A stretch of 64,000 bases of DNA from Bacillus sp. MYb209 (GCF_002975175.1 NZ_PCNZ01000002.1:1-64000); one strand, 5' to 3'; numbered from the stretch's first letter, positions 1-7,870 are shown. Numbers and translations are program-made. Notes: a model not told the origin generated them from the sequence alone.

Positions 1-3
1 AAA

Positions 4-48
4 TACCCTATAGAATAGACTTTTTTTAAGTGTCTATTCTATAGGGTA
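4..48. terminator. Perfect 17-bp hairpin downstream of isdG
   Basis: The arms at 4-20 and 32-48 are exact reverse complements around an 11-nt T-rich loop. It lies about 60 bases past the isdG stop and probably ends that transcript. The T-run is in the loop rather than after the stem, so its efficiency as a terminator is uncertain. Confidence 0.6.
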
Positions 49-108
49 CATTTTAATGAGAAGGGATATTCCTTTTCATACTTCTATACTTTTTTATGAA
101 ACGTATTT

Positions 109-432
109 TTACTGAGCTGCTGCCATTGGCATGCGTACGACTTCAACATCATAGTAAGTGATTTTATTGTCGAGAATATACTCTGGTAGCCCGCTTTGAT
201 GTGAGTGAGCATCTTTAAATGCTGAGCTCTTCGTCCAACCTTGAAAATCTTCTTTTGAATTCCAGCGAGTGCTAATTGTTACTTCATCGTAATCAACTGT
301 ATTTTGTGTTAAAAGAACTTCTAATCCTAAAAAACCAGGCATTGTTTCAACTTTTCCAACTTTATTAAAACGCTCGATTAATTTATGACCATTACCCTTT
401 GTAATTTTAGCTATATTTGCAACAATAATCAT
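109..432 (-). CDS. isdG: Haem-degrading monooxygenase IsdG
   Basis: This 107-residue protein is a single antibiotic-biosynthesis-monooxygenase (ABM) fold enzyme that opens haem to release iron in the cytoplasm. The catalytic triad of the IsdG family is visible as Asn6, Trp66 and His76. The length matches the family (about 107-110). The ATG at 432 is preceded by an AGGAGG ribosome site at good spacing. A near-perfect Fur box lies about 55 bases upstream, so iron starvation should induce it. It is probably the end of an iron-regulated surface determinant locus lying outside the window, but no other isd gene is visible here. Confidence 0.93.
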   Translation of the reverse strand: MIIVANIAKITKGNGHKLIERFNKVGKVETMPGFLGLEVLLTQNTVDYDEVTISTRWNSKEDFQGWTKSSAFKDAHSHQSGLPEYILDNKITYYDVEVVRMPMAAAQ

Positions 433-485
433 GTTTATTCCTCCTATAAAGTTATCTTTAATTTCATGAATTCATATACATTAAT

Positions 486-504
486 GATAATGAAAATCAT
501 TATC
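486..504. promoter_or_regulatory. Fur box upstream of isdG
   Basis: The 19-bp sequence differs at a single position from the classical Fur consensus GATAATGATAATCATTATC. It lies just upstream of isdG on the minus strand, as expected for Fe(II)-Fur repression of haem-iron acquisition. Confidence 0.85.
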
Positions 505-599
505 ATTATCAATAGTAATAATGAAATATATAAGTTTTTTTCGGTTATGTGAGAGAATGAGCTAGTTGTACGAGCAAAGCAATAATATGGTATAGTGAA

Positions 600-626
600 A
601 CGAGGCTTTTTTCAGCCTCGTTTTTT
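600..626 (+). terminator. Hairpin with T-run upstream of the methyltransferase
   Basis: Arms CGAGGCT and AGCCTCG (601-622) enclose a T-rich loop and are followed by six Ts. It sits between a possible -10 (TATAGT at about 591) and the methyltransferase start at 678. It could be a leader attenuator or the terminator of a very short transcript; no start codon with a ribosome site is visible before it. Confidence 0.45.
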
Positions 627-677
627 ACATTGCTTCCTACTAATTAGAAAGCATTCAAATGGAAAGGAAGACATTAC

Positions 678-1877
678 ATGCGATCTGAAGTAACTATAAA
701 AATAAAACCGAAGTTTATAAAAGAAATTAAAAGTGGATATCCACTTATTTTAAAAGATGCTATTCAAAATTTAAATGATGTACGTGAAGAAGGAACAATC
801 ATCAACGTAGTAGATGAGAAGAACCAATTCATCGGAAAAGGCTATTATGGAAAACAAAATAAAGGGTATGGTTGGATTTTAACGAGAAAAGAGAAGGAGC
901 AAGTGAATCAATCTTTCTTTGAAAGTAAAATCAAATCTGCTTTACATAAACGAAAACATTTTTATAAATCAAATGATACAACAGCATTTCGTGCCCTGAA
1001 TGGTGAGGGTGATGGCCTTGGTGGGTTAATTATCGATTATTATGACGGTTATTACGTAATAAGTTGGTATAGTGAAGGTATTTATACTTTCCGCGATGAA
1101 ATCGTAGCAGCATTTCAAAAGGTAGCAAACTTTAAAGGCATCTATGAGAAAAAGCGTTTTGATACGAAAGGAAAGTACATTGAAGGTGATGATTTCGTAG
1201 CAGGAGAGCGCGGTGAGTTCCCACTTATCGTAAAAGAGAACGGTGTAAACTTTGCTGTATATTTAAATGACGGGGCGATGGTTGGTGTGTTTTTAGATCA
1301 GCGTAACGTTCGAAAACAAATTCGTGATAAATATGCAAAAGGAAGAACAGTTTTAAATATGTTCTCTTATACAGGAGCGTTCTCTGTATTTGCAGCACTT
1401 GGTGGCGCAAGTAAAACAACAAGTGTTGACCTTGCAAATCGTAGTTTAAGTAAAACGATTGAGCAGTTCAGTGTAAATGAAATTGATTATGAAGCACAAG
1501 ATATTATTGTAGAAGATGTATTTCTATATTTCAAATATGCAGTTAAGAAAAAGATGAAGTTTGATATGGTGGTACTTGATCCTCCAAGTTTTGCACGCTC
1601 AAAAAAATATACGTTCAGTGCGGCGAAAGATTATAAAAACTTATTAAAAGAAACAATTGCCATTACAGAAAATAACGGTATTATCGTTGCTTCTACAAAT
1701 TGTAGCGCATTCGATATGAAAAAGTTTAATGGCTTTATCGATACAGCATTTAAAGAAATGAACGGTAAATATAAAATATTAGAAGAGCATTCTTTACCGG
1801 AAGATTTCCGTACAATTGATCAGTTTAAAGAAGGGGACTATTTAAAAGTAGTTTTCATCGAGAAAATTAAAGCCTAA
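678..1877 (+). CDS. Class I rRNA cytosine-C5 methyltransferase (RlmI/YwbD-like)
   Basis: The 399-residue protein has an N-terminal PUA-like RNA-binding part (about residues 1-80), then a domain including the EKKRFDTKGKYIEGDD stretch, and a C-terminal Rossmann methyltransferase domain. The SAM-binding motif VLNMFSYTGAFS is near residue 225 and the catalytic-loop motif LDPPSF near residue 297. This layout is that of RlmI-type enzymes, which methylate 23S rRNA; the exact target base is inferred from family only. The ATG follows a GGAAAGGAAG ribosome site. It is a single gene ending in a bidirectional terminator shared with ywbE. Confidence 0.88.
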   Translation: MRSEVTIKIKPKFIKEIKSGYPLILKDAIQNLNDVREEGTIINVVDEKNQFIGKGYYGKQNKGYGWILTRKEKEQVNQSFFESKIKSALHKRKHFYKSNDTTAFRALNGEGDGLGGLIIDYYDGYYVISWYSEGIYTFRDEIVAAFQKVANFKGIYEKKRFDTKGKYIEGDDFVAGERGEFPLIVKENGVNFAVYLNDGAMVGVFLDQRNVRKQIRDKYAKGRTVLNMFSYTGAFSVFAALGGASKTTSVDLANRSLSKTIEQFSVNEIDYEAQDIIVEDVFLYFKYAVKKKMKFDMVVLDPPSFARSKKYTFSAAKDYKNLLKETIAITENNGIIVASTNCSAFDMKKFNGFIDTAFKEMNGKYKILEEHSLPEDFRTIDQFKEGDYLKVVFIEKIKA

Positions 1878-1880
1878 TAA

Positions 1881-1919
1881 AGAAAAAAGGAGCTCAAGTT
1901 TAAATGAGCTCCTTTTCTT
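1881..1919. terminator. Bidirectional terminator between methyltransferase and ywbE
   Basis: Stem AAGGAGCTCA/TGAGCTCCTT is flanked by A-run and T-run on either side, so it can serve both convergent genes. Confidence 0.85.
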
Positions 1920-2112
1920 ATTGAATGATATTTTGGACTCTGCCAACTTGCCCGTCCTGCAATCGTACTTTAATGCCGTGCGGATGAGAGGGTGAATTAG
2001 TTAAAATATCTTTTACAATTCCTCTTGTTAGCTTGCCTGTACGTTGATCTTGTTTTAATACAATATCAACTTCAAGACCTGATGAAATGTTAGATCGTTT
2101 TTGCCCGTTCAT
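1918..2112 (-). CDS. ywbE: YwbE family protein (DUF2196)
   Basis: A 64-residue protein matching the conserved YwbE family (DUF2196). Its core GLEVDIVLKQDQRTGKLTRG and the following GIVKDILTNSPSHPHGIKVR segment are typical of the family, which is predicted to be a small beta-barrel; the biochemical role is unknown. The ATG at 2112 starts immediately after the TAA of the 57-residue protein upstream, so the two are very probably co-transcribed and translationally coupled. Confidence 0.85.
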   Translation of the reverse strand: MNGQKRSNISSGLEVDIVLKQDQRTGKLTRGIVKDILTNSPSHPHGIKVRLQDGQVGRVQNIIQ

Positions 2113-2286
2113 TTATACACCTGTACGTCTACGTTGGTTGTTTGTTTTCTTCGTTTGTTGGTTTTGTAATTTTTTCGTTGCTTGACTTTGATTTCCATTA
2201 TTTGAGCCGTTTCCATTTCCTTGCTTTTTCTTTGCAAGTTGTTCGCGCATTAAATCAGCTAAGCTTACTTTTTTATTTTCTGACAT
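2113..2286 (-). CDS. 57-residue basic low-complexity protein
   Basis: This short frame starts at ATG 2286 behind a clear AAAGGAGA ribosome site (spacing about 6) and ends exactly where ywbE begins. The product starts MSENKKVSLADLMREQLAKK, then a Gly/Asn/Gln-rich stretch and a Lys/Arg-rich tail ending RRRTGV. The N-terminal half looks helical and the C-terminal half disordered and nucleic-acid-binding-like. No characterised family is recognised. The ribosome site, the direct junction with ywbE and the biased composition make it a real gene. Confidence 0.75.
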   Translation of the reverse strand: MSENKKVSLADLMREQLAKKKQGNGNGSNNGNQSQATKKLQNQQTKKTNNQRRRTGV

Positions 2287-2456
2287 GATAAGTCTCCTTT
2301 ATATAAAGTTAATTATGAACAATAGTAGTGAATTTCATCATATCATTGTTAGGGAAGGAAGGGAAGTTGGTTTAAAAATTCATATAATTCTTTCCAGCAT
2401 TCATTCGTTACGATACAATTAAAATGTTAATGTTTGTAAAAAAAGGGGATAGAAAT

Positions 2457-3149
2457 ATGTCATATCATATTTTATTAGTTGAAGATGATATCTCAATTCA
2501 AGAGATGGTTGAAACATATTTAGTAAAAGAAAGTTTTCAAGTTACAATCGCATCTGATGGAGAAGAAGGAGTTAACGCATTTTTAAAAGGTTCATTTGAT
2601 TTGATTATCCTCGATATTATGATGCCAAAGTTAGATGGCTTAGAGGTTGTGCGAATCATTCGAGAAAAAAGTGCTGTTCCGATTTTAATGATGTCAGCAA
2701 AAGATACGGATGTTGATAAAGCGATTGGCTTAGGGCTTGGAGCAGATGATTACATTTGTAAACCGTTTTCTATGATTGAATTAGCAGCACGTGTCAAAGC
2801 TGTTATTCGAAGGTCAACAAAGTACTCAGCGGTGGAATCGAAAGATGAGGCCGTTCAGATTGGTGATTTAACAATTGATCCAATTAATTTTACTGTGGAG
2901 AAAAAGGGAAGACAGCTTAAACTTACTTTAAAAGAATTTGAGATTTTAAAACTATTCATGAAGAATCAAAATCGTGTTTTTACGAAAGCACAAATATATA
3001 CGCTCGTTTGGAATGAAGAATATTATGGTGACGATAATGTTATTAACGTTCATATGAGAAGGTTACGCGAGAAGATTGAAATTGACCCATCTAACCCAGA
3101 ATACATAAAAACGCTATGGGGGATTGGGTATAAATTGGAAGTGATGTAG
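2457..3149 (+). CDS. OmpR-family response regulator
   Basis: A 230-residue two-component regulator. Receiver domain: acidic pocket VEDD (residues 8-11), phospho-acceptor Asp53 in the motif LDIMMP, conserved Lys in the YICKPF motif near residue 102. A winged-helix DNA-binding domain fills the C-terminal 100 residues, ending in the GIGYKL motif. The start at 2457 is preferred over an upstream in-frame ATG at 2424 because a GGGGAT ribosome site lies correctly in front of it. The histidine kinase begins 2 bases after its stop. It probably controls the ABC operon at 4211, in front of which 11-bp-spaced direct repeats are seen. Confidence 0.92.
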   Translation: MSYHILLVEDDISIQEMVETYLVKESFQVTIASDGEEGVNAFLKGSFDLIILDIMMPKLDGLEVVRIIREKSAVPILMMSAKDTDVDKAIGLGLGADDYICKPFSMIELAARVKAVIRRSTKYSAVESKDEAVQIGDLTIDPINFTVEKKGRQLKLTLKEFEILKLFMKNQNRVFTKAQIYTLVWNEEYYGDDNVINVHMRRLREKIEIDPSNPEYIKTLWGIGYKLEVM

Positions 3150-3150
3150 T

Positions 3151-4086
3151 ATGGTTATATTTTTAACAGTGGTAATCTTTATATTGCTTATCGTCATTTA
3201 CGTGCAATATAAAATTCGAAAAAATAATAGTAGCAATTTACGATACACGTATGAAAAATTAGAGGGAATTGTAAAAGAACAAACTGGTGAGAAGCTATTA
3301 ATTATGACGGATGATAAAGAATTACAAAAACTATTAGTCGTAATTAATCATCTATTAGATGCAAAACAGAAAACGAATGCAGATCATGCAAAAGTGGAAA
3401 TTTCAACGAGAAAAATGCTTTCAAATATTTCACATGATTTAAAAACACCACTAACAGTTATTCTTGGATATACAGAAATGTTAAATAAGGATAAAACGAT
3501 AAGTAAAGAAGAACAGCAAATATTACTTGAAAAGGTGCATGTGAAAACACTAGAAGTGATGGAACTGATTCATAAGTTTTTTGATTTAGCAAAATTAGAA
3601 TCTGGTGATAAGGCAATCGAGATAACAAAAGTAAATATGAATGAAGTTTGTCGCGAGAAGATTTTATCTTTTTATGATTTAGTGACGACGAAAGGTTTTC
3701 ATGTTCATATCGATATACCAGAAAGAAATATATATGCACTTGGAAATACAGAAGTATTAGGCAGAGTGTTAAATAATTTAATATCAAATGCGATTACATA
3801 TGGAGACGATGGAAAGACACTCGGTATGACTTTAAGAGATGATGAAACGAGTGTGTATATAGACGTATGGGATAAAGGAAAAGGAATTGATGAATCTCAT
3901 ATTGATAAAGTGTTTGAGCGTATGTACACACTTGAAGATTCAAGAAATAGATTGTACCAAGGTAGCGGTCTAGGGTTAACGATTACGAAAAGGCTTGTGG
4001 AGGCGATGGATGGAGAAATTCATCTTTCTAGTAAGCAGTATGAAAAAACAATTTTTACAGTTGTATTAACAAAGATGCAGTTTTAG
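3151..4086 (+). CDS. Sensor histidine kinase with one N-terminal membrane segment
   Basis: A 311-residue kinase. One hydrophobic segment (about residues 2-20) is followed directly by a cytoplasmic linker, the HisKA dimerisation domain with His95 in the SHDLKTP motif, and the HATPase domain with N-box (NNLISNA), G1 box (DKGKGI) and G2 box (GSGLGL). There is no extracellular sensor domain, so it may sense in the membrane or through a partner such as the adjacent transporter; that is inference from BceS-type systems. It is co-transcribed with the regulator upstream and is followed by a terminator. Confidence 0.92.
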   Translation: MVIFLTVVIFILLIVIYVQYKIRKNNSSNLRYTYEKLEGIVKEQTGEKLLIMTDDKELQKLLVVINHLLDAKQKTNADHAKVEISTRKMLSNISHDLKTPLTVILGYTEMLNKDKTISKEEQQILLEKVHVKTLEVMELIHKFFDLAKLESGDKAIEITKVNMNEVCREKILSFYDLVTTKGFHVHIDIPERNIYALGNTEVLGRVLNNLISNAITYGDDGKTLGMTLRDDETSVYIDVWDKGKGIDESHIDKVFERMYTLEDSRNRLYQGSGLGLTITKRLVEAMDGEIHLSSKQYEKTIFTVVLTKMQF

Positions 4087-4118
4087 CTTGTAGAGAAGTA
4101 GATTCTACAAGCTTTTTT
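4085..4118 (+). terminator. Terminator after the histidine kinase gene
   Basis: Stem GCTTGTAGA/TCTACAAGC (4086-4094 with 4104-4112) followed by six Ts. Confidence 0.85.
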
Positions 4119-4122
4119 GAAC

Positions 4123-4176
4123 GTAAGGAATTTGTAAGGAACGGGTAAGAAAAAAGAGATTTCCATTGTCTATTAT
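4123..4176 (+). promoter_or_regulatory. Promoter of the ABC operon with 11-bp direct repeats
   Basis: GTAAGGA occurs at 4123 and 4134 and a partial GTAAG at 4145, exactly 11 bp apart, that is, on one face of the helix. A -10-like TATTAT lies at 4171. Tandem repeats at about one helical turn just upstream of a weak -35 are the usual site for OmpR-family activators, so the adjacent response regulator is the likely ligand. A very similar arrangement recurs at 51137. Confidence 0.55.
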
Positions 4177-4210
4177 AGAAATATAGAGCAGTGCGAAAGG
4201 GGAAAGTGAC

Positions 4211-5134
4211 ATGACATATATATTAAAAACGAACCAGTTAACGAAAGTGTTTAAAGGGAAAGAAGTTATTTCTAGTGTTAATATGCATGTGAAAAAAGGA
4301 GAGATTTATGGCTTTTTAGGACCGAACGGCGCGGGTAAAACAACGATTATGAAAATGATTACAAATTTAATAAAACCGACGAGCGGTGATATTGAAATTT
4401 TCGGTGAGAAGTTAACAGACACATCTTATGAAGTATTAAAAAGAATGGGGACAATTATTGAATATCCAATCTTTTATGATAAATTAACGGCGAAGGAAAA
4501 TCTGGATTTACATTGTGAATATATGTGGTATTACGATAAGAACGCAATTGATCATGCTTTAAATTTAGTGAAACTGAGTGGCATAGACAATAAAAAAGTA
4601 AAAGATTTTTCATTAGGGATGAAACAAAGACTCGGTATTGCAAGGGCGATCATGACAAAACCAGAGCTACTTATTTTAGATGAACCGATTAACGGCTTAG
4701 ATCCAATAGGTATTAAAGAATTAAGAGATTTATTCAAAATGCTTTGCAAAGAATATGGCATTACGTTATTAGTTTCTAGTCATATTTTAGGCGAGATGGA
4801 ACAAATGGCAGATACAATCGGTGTTATTCAAAATGGAAAACTAATAAAAGAAGTTTCAATGAAGAGTATTAATGGAAAGCAAACTGAGTACATTGAAATT
4901 ACTGTTCCTGATGTGAAGCGTGCAGCTTATATTTTAGAAGATAAACTCGGTATAAAAAATTACAAAATAATGAGTGGAAACACGATTCGTGTTTATGAAG
5001 TGGCGGCGACGCAGCAGGCAATTTCAAAAGCACTTATTATGAACGATGTAGAAATTGAAAGTATTAATAAGAAACATAGTTCGTTAGAAGAATATTTCTT
5101 AAACGTAATGGATGGAGAAGGCATTCACGCTTAA
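4211..5134 (+). CDS. ABC transporter ATP-binding protein, peptide-antibiotic resistance type (BcrA-like)
   Basis: A 307-residue ATPase. Walker A GPNGAGKTT at about residues 37-45, signature FSLGMKQR near 138, Walker B LLILDEP near 155 followed by a D-loop, and the H-loop His in the SSHIL motif. The extended C-terminal part is typical of BcrA-type ATPases of bacitracin/lantibiotic self-protection and Na+ export systems. It lies downstream of a two-component system and upstream of two permeases, which fits a membrane-stress or peptide-detoxification transporter. The actual substrate cannot be read from sequence. Confidence 0.9.
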   Translation: MTYILKTNQLTKVFKGKEVISSVNMHVKKGEIYGFLGPNGAGKTTIMKMITNLIKPTSGDIEIFGEKLTDTSYEVLKRMGTIIEYPIFYDKLTAKENLDLHCEYMWYYDKNAIDHALNLVKLSGIDNKKVKDFSLGMKQRLGIARAIMTKPELLILDEPINGLDPIGIKELRDLFKMLCKEYGITLLVSSHILGEMEQMADTIGVIQNGKLIKEVSMKSINGKQTEYIEITVPDVKRAAYILEDKLGIKNYKIMSGNTIRVYEVAATQQAISKALIMNDVEIESINKKHSSLEEYFLNVMDGEGIHA

Positions 5135-5161
5135 TGTAACTTCAGCGAGGGGGATATGATC

Positions 5162-5320
5162 ATGAATGCATTAATACTAAATCTTATAGCAGGATTTATC
5201 GTAATACTCATAAGTGGAATCTTATATTATAAAAAGCCAGAACGAAAGTGGATTTTAACTTTACTAGTGATAGGGATATTAAGCGTAGTTACTGCTGGAA
5301 TTAGAATGTTAGTAGCGTAG
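5162..5320 (+). CDS. 52-residue two-helix membrane protein in the ABC operon
   Basis: ATG 5162 lies 8 bases after a GAGGGGG ribosome site; an in-frame ATG at 5156 would add two residues. The product starts MNALILNLIAGFIVILISGI, then a charged YYKKPERK turn and a second hydrophobic helix ending RMLVA. Two transmembrane segments with an inside-positive loop are predicted. It sits between the ATPase and the first permease gene without a visible terminator, so it is probably a small accessory subunit. No characterised family is recognised. Confidence 0.7.
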   Translation: MNALILNLIAGFIVILISGILYYKKPERKWILTLLVIGILSVVTAGIRMLVA

Positions 5321-5354
5321 AGACAGTTATATAAGGAATGGAGGCGTGGTTTGT

Positions 5355-6059
5355 ATGCTTAGATTAATGAAGCTCGAATGGAAGAAACATCAATTATCTA
5401 GTTACTTTAAAGGTGTAGCAATTTGTATTATAGCAATTTTTGCTGCGGTGAGCCTTATGGCATCGGGAATGAAAGGCGAAGGAGACGTGGCAATCACTGA
5501 CTTCACAAAATATATGATTTTAGCAAATCTTGTTATTAGGATAACATTCATTATTTTTAGTTCGGTCATTTTATCACGTTTAGTAATTGATGAGTACAAG
5601 AATAAAACAATGCAATTATTGTTTATGTACCCACTGCAAAGAAAAGTGGTAATGGGAGCGAAATTAGCAATTGTTTTTAGTTTTTGCTTTGTGAGCACGA
5701 TTATCGCTACTTTCATTATTAGTTTGCTTATATTCTGTATGAATCCAATGATGGGCCTACTTGAAACACCTGTTACGATGGGCGAAATAATAGCTACTGT
5801 TCCGGCTACTTTTATAAATGCATTTATGATATCTGGAATAAGTTTAATTCCTTTATTTTTTGGGATGAGAAAGAAATCGGCACCGACAACGATTACTTCT
5901 GCAGTAATAATCGCGATGATAATTAACGGTAACTTTGGTACTGGAAACGGTCAAGTAAGTATATTTGACTTTATAGCTATACCAATTGCCCTCTGTTTAT
6001 TAGGAATTTTTATTAGTTATCTTTCGTATCGTAAAATCGACAAGATTGATGTGGCGTGA
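5355..6059 (+). CDS. ABC transporter permease 1 (BcrB-like)
   Basis: About 234 residues with six predicted membrane helices, starting MLRLMKLEWKKH. A conserved IDEYKNKT motif follows the second helix, the usual coupling region of ABC-2 type permeases. The start at ATG 5355 is chosen because GGAGG lies about 10 bases upstream; a GTG at 5346 is possible. It is clearly paralogous to the permease at 6351, sharing the MLRLMKLE start, IDEYKNKT, and a GISLIPLFFGMR-like motif. The two probably form a heterodimeric channel with the ATPase at 4211. Confidence 0.87.
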   Translation: MLRLMKLEWKKHQLSSYFKGVAICIIAIFAAVSLMASGMKGEGDVAITDFTKYMILANLVIRITFIIFSSVILSRLVIDEYKNKTMQLLFMYPLQRKVVMGAKLAIVFSFCFVSTIIATFIISLLIFCMNPMMGLLETPVTMGEIIATVPATFINAFMISGISLIPLFFGMRKKSAPTTITSAVIIAMIINGNFGTGNGQVSIFDFIAIPIALCLLGIFISYLSYRKIDKIDVA

Positions 6060-6093
6060 AGCAAGATTAAAACAACAACGAACTGGGGTATGA

Positions 6094-6366
6094 ATGGTGA
6101 AAAAAATAATAGTAATTGCAATTTTGTTTATTACAATTGCTAGTGTGGTTTTTGGTTTTAAGACATTTCAGGGAAAAGATTTTAAGAAAGAAAATTCTTT
6201 TGAGATAAATAATATAAAAGAAATAGAAGTGGACAGTGAAAACTGGGATATTGAATTTAAAAGTACAGACTCTAATAAAATAGTAATTTCTGCTCAAGGT
6301 GAACGAGTAGATAAAGAGATAGATCCCGTCAAAAAGGAAGGAGGACTATCATGCTACGTCTTATGA
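6094..6366 (+). pseudogene. Truncated DUF4097-like protein (remnant)
   Basis: A 90-codon frame beginning MVKKIIVIAILFITIASVVF (one membrane anchor), then a short beta-rich part (NIKEIEVDSENWDIEFKSTD) resembling the start of DUF4097 beta-helix proteins, which are normally around 250-300 residues and often accompany such ABC permeases. The frame then runs into the ribosome site and first codons of the next permease, where it stops. A deletion that fused the 5' end of this gene to the leader of the permease is the simplest explanation. The fragment might still be translated. Confidence 0.55.
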
Positions 6367-7046
6367 AGCTAGAAATGAAAAAATTTAAGCTTGGATGGTA
6401 TGTGAAGGGAGCAATTATTGCAAATATCGCCATACTGGCACTACTAATCTTTGTTAGTATCGTTTCTCAAATAGAAGGAGATCCAGAAATAAGGGATCCG
6501 CAGGCGATTTTGTTAATGGCTAGTGCATTAGTAAGAGCAACATTTATTATTTTTGGTGGTGTATTAATCGCAAAGTTAATAATTGATGAATATAAAAATA
6601 AAACAATACTACTCATGTTTTCTTATCCGATTAACCGAAAGAAAATGATGATTAGTAAGTTGGCTATTACAGCAATAGTAACATTTATAACAGTTATTTT
6701 ATCTAATGTTTTAGTAGTAGGACTTTTCTTTGGAATAGATAGTTACTTTTCAATTCTTCCTAATTCATTCACAGTAGATCAATTGATTCAAGAAGGGGTA
6801 AACCTTGTCCCTTTAGCAATTGCAACGGCGGGAATAAGTTTAATCCCTCTATATTTTGGAATGCGTAAACATTCGGTGCCAACTACAATCGTTTCATCTA
6901 TTATCGTTGTACTAATCGCAATTAATAACCAGCCAGTATTTTCTATAGCGACTTTTCTCCCTCTACAATTCACATTTGCAGCAATTGGTATTGCGATTGC
7001 TTATTATGGAATTAAAAATATTGAGAGGGAAGATGTAACAACATGA
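6351..7046 (+). CDS. ABC transporter permease 2 (paralogue of permease 1)
   Basis: 231 residues, six predicted membrane helices, starting MLRLMKLEMKKF behind a strong GGAAGGAGG ribosome site. It shares the IDEYKNKT coupling-region motif and GISLIPLYFGMR with the permease at 5355, so the two arose by tandem duplication. Its first 16 bases overlap the end of the DUF4097-like remnant. It is the last gene of the operon, followed by a strong terminator. Confidence 0.87.
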   Translation: MLRLMKLEMKKFKLGWYVKGAIIANIAILALLIFVSIVSQIEGDPEIRDPQAILLMASALVRATFIIFGGVLIAKLIIDEYKNKTILLMFSYPINRKKMMISKLAITAIVTFITVILSNVLVVGLFFGIDSYFSILPNSFTVDQLIQEGVNLVPLAIATAGISLIPLYFGMRKHSVPTTIVSSIIVVLIAINNQPVFSIATFLPLQFTFAAIGIAIAYYGIKNIEREDVTT

Positions 7047-7057
7047 CAAAAATAAGT

Positions 7058-7090
7058 AAAAAAGAGTTGGCGTTACACCAACTCTTTTTT
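7058..7090 (+). terminator. Terminator of the ABC operon
   Basis: Stem AAGAGTTGG/CCAACTCTT with flanking A-run and T-run. It could also serve the convergent DUF3139 gene. Confidence 0.88.
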
Positions 7091-7109
7091 GTATATGTAT
7101 GCTTAGTTA

Positions 7110-7442
7110 CTACTCTGTAAATTTGTAGTGTTTACTTAAATACTCTTGAACTCCTGGAGAAATGTTAAAGTTATTAGGACTTTTATATTCGATAGTAAAC
7201 TCTCCGTCTGTATTTGTTTCAAAGGAGATTGCATAGCTATTCATTTTAGCATCGTAAGAAGTATTTTTGACTTCCGCATCAAGATTAAAGTATTTTGTAA
7301 TATAATTTTTTGATTCGGCAATTGCTGTTTGTTTTCCCCAAGGGGTACCATAACATGTGAAATAAATAGATACCCCAATAACTCCAATGATAGAAGTTAG
7401 TAGAAGAGTTCCCATTGTTATTTTTTTATTTTTAATATTCAA
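7110..7442 (-). CDS. DUF3139 family membrane-anchored small protein
   Basis: 110 residues: N-terminal membrane helix (about residues 10-29), then an extracytoplasmic domain with the pattern KNYITKYFNLDAEVKNTSYD and a following beta-rich part. This is the layout of DUF3139 proteins, whose function is unknown. The start is a TTG at 7442 with a GAAAGGAGG ribosome site upstream; no ATG gives a better start. It is transcribed alone, away from the bcr1-type repeat that begins about 30 bases upstream. Confidence 0.75.
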   Translation of the reverse strand: MNIKNKKITMGTLLLTSIIGVIGVSIYFTCYGTPWGKQTAIAESKNYITKYFNLDAEVKNTSYDAKMNSYAISFETNTDGEFTIEYKSPNNFNISPGVQEYLSKHYKFTE

Positions 7443-7470
7443 TTTAGTTCCTCCTTTCCAATAATATGAA

Positions 7471-7628
7471 TTTATCCCGCATTAACGGGCAGTAAGACTC
7501 CCACCTCAAAATTCGGCGACTGCGAGGGAGTTAGGTGGGAGATCAACTGCCCGTAAAAGCCCGATTGGTGAAGGCTAATAATCAGTGGGGGATGGACAAA
7601 ACCCCAACTGATTAAAGTTTCACTTTAT
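7471..7628. repeat. bcr1-type repeat with TTTAT target duplication
   Basis: A 148-bp unit (7476-7623) is bounded on both sides by the direct repeat TTTAT. Inside, ACGGGCAGT near the left end pairs with ACTGCCCGT near 7547, CTCCCACCT pairs with AGGTGGGAG, and TCAGTGGGG faces CCCCAACTGA, giving a strongly folded RNA. Size, folding and TTTAT duplication agree with what is known of the bcr1 element, a short non-coding mobile repeat confined to the B. cereus group. It carries no frame of its own. Confidence 0.85.
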
Positions 7629-7751
7629 TTTAACGTATCTTTTCCATAAAACAACCATTTAGCAAAAAATAGTTTCACATGAAACAAGTTACAGAAAAAG
7701 ACAAGGTGATTATTTTTATCAAGACCTAATTTTAAAAAAGATAGAAAAATT

Positions 7752-7799
7752 AAAGGGTTCTACATATTAGTCATATCTAATATATAGAACCCTTTCTTC
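7752..7799. terminator. Hairpin with orphan terminator look
   Basis: Perfect arms AAAGGGTTCTA (7752-7762) and TAGAACCCTTT (7785-7795) followed by a pyrimidine tract. No gene is seen directly upstream on either strand, so the transcript it ends is unknown. Confidence 0.55.
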
Positions 7800-7802
7800 T
7801 TT

Positions 7803-7829
7803 TACTAAAGCACCCGTTTGTTTAAGTTG
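7803..7829. repeat. Interspersed short palindrome, copy 1 (divergent)
   Basis: ACTAAAGCACCCGTTTGTTTAAG resembles the better copies at 7981, 9698 and 10831: an ACTAAC-type half, a C-rich centre, a GTTAGT-type half and an AAG tail. This copy has mismatches in both halves. Confidence 0.45.
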
Positions 7830-7870
7830 TATAGTGATAATAAAGTTATTGAATTTTGATTAAAAAAGAT

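Noticed and set aside
7443-7470. Treating the bcr1 region as part of an IS200/IS605 element
   Set aside because: No tnpA or tnpB of that family is adjacent, and the TTTAT-flanked 148-bp unit is complete by itself.
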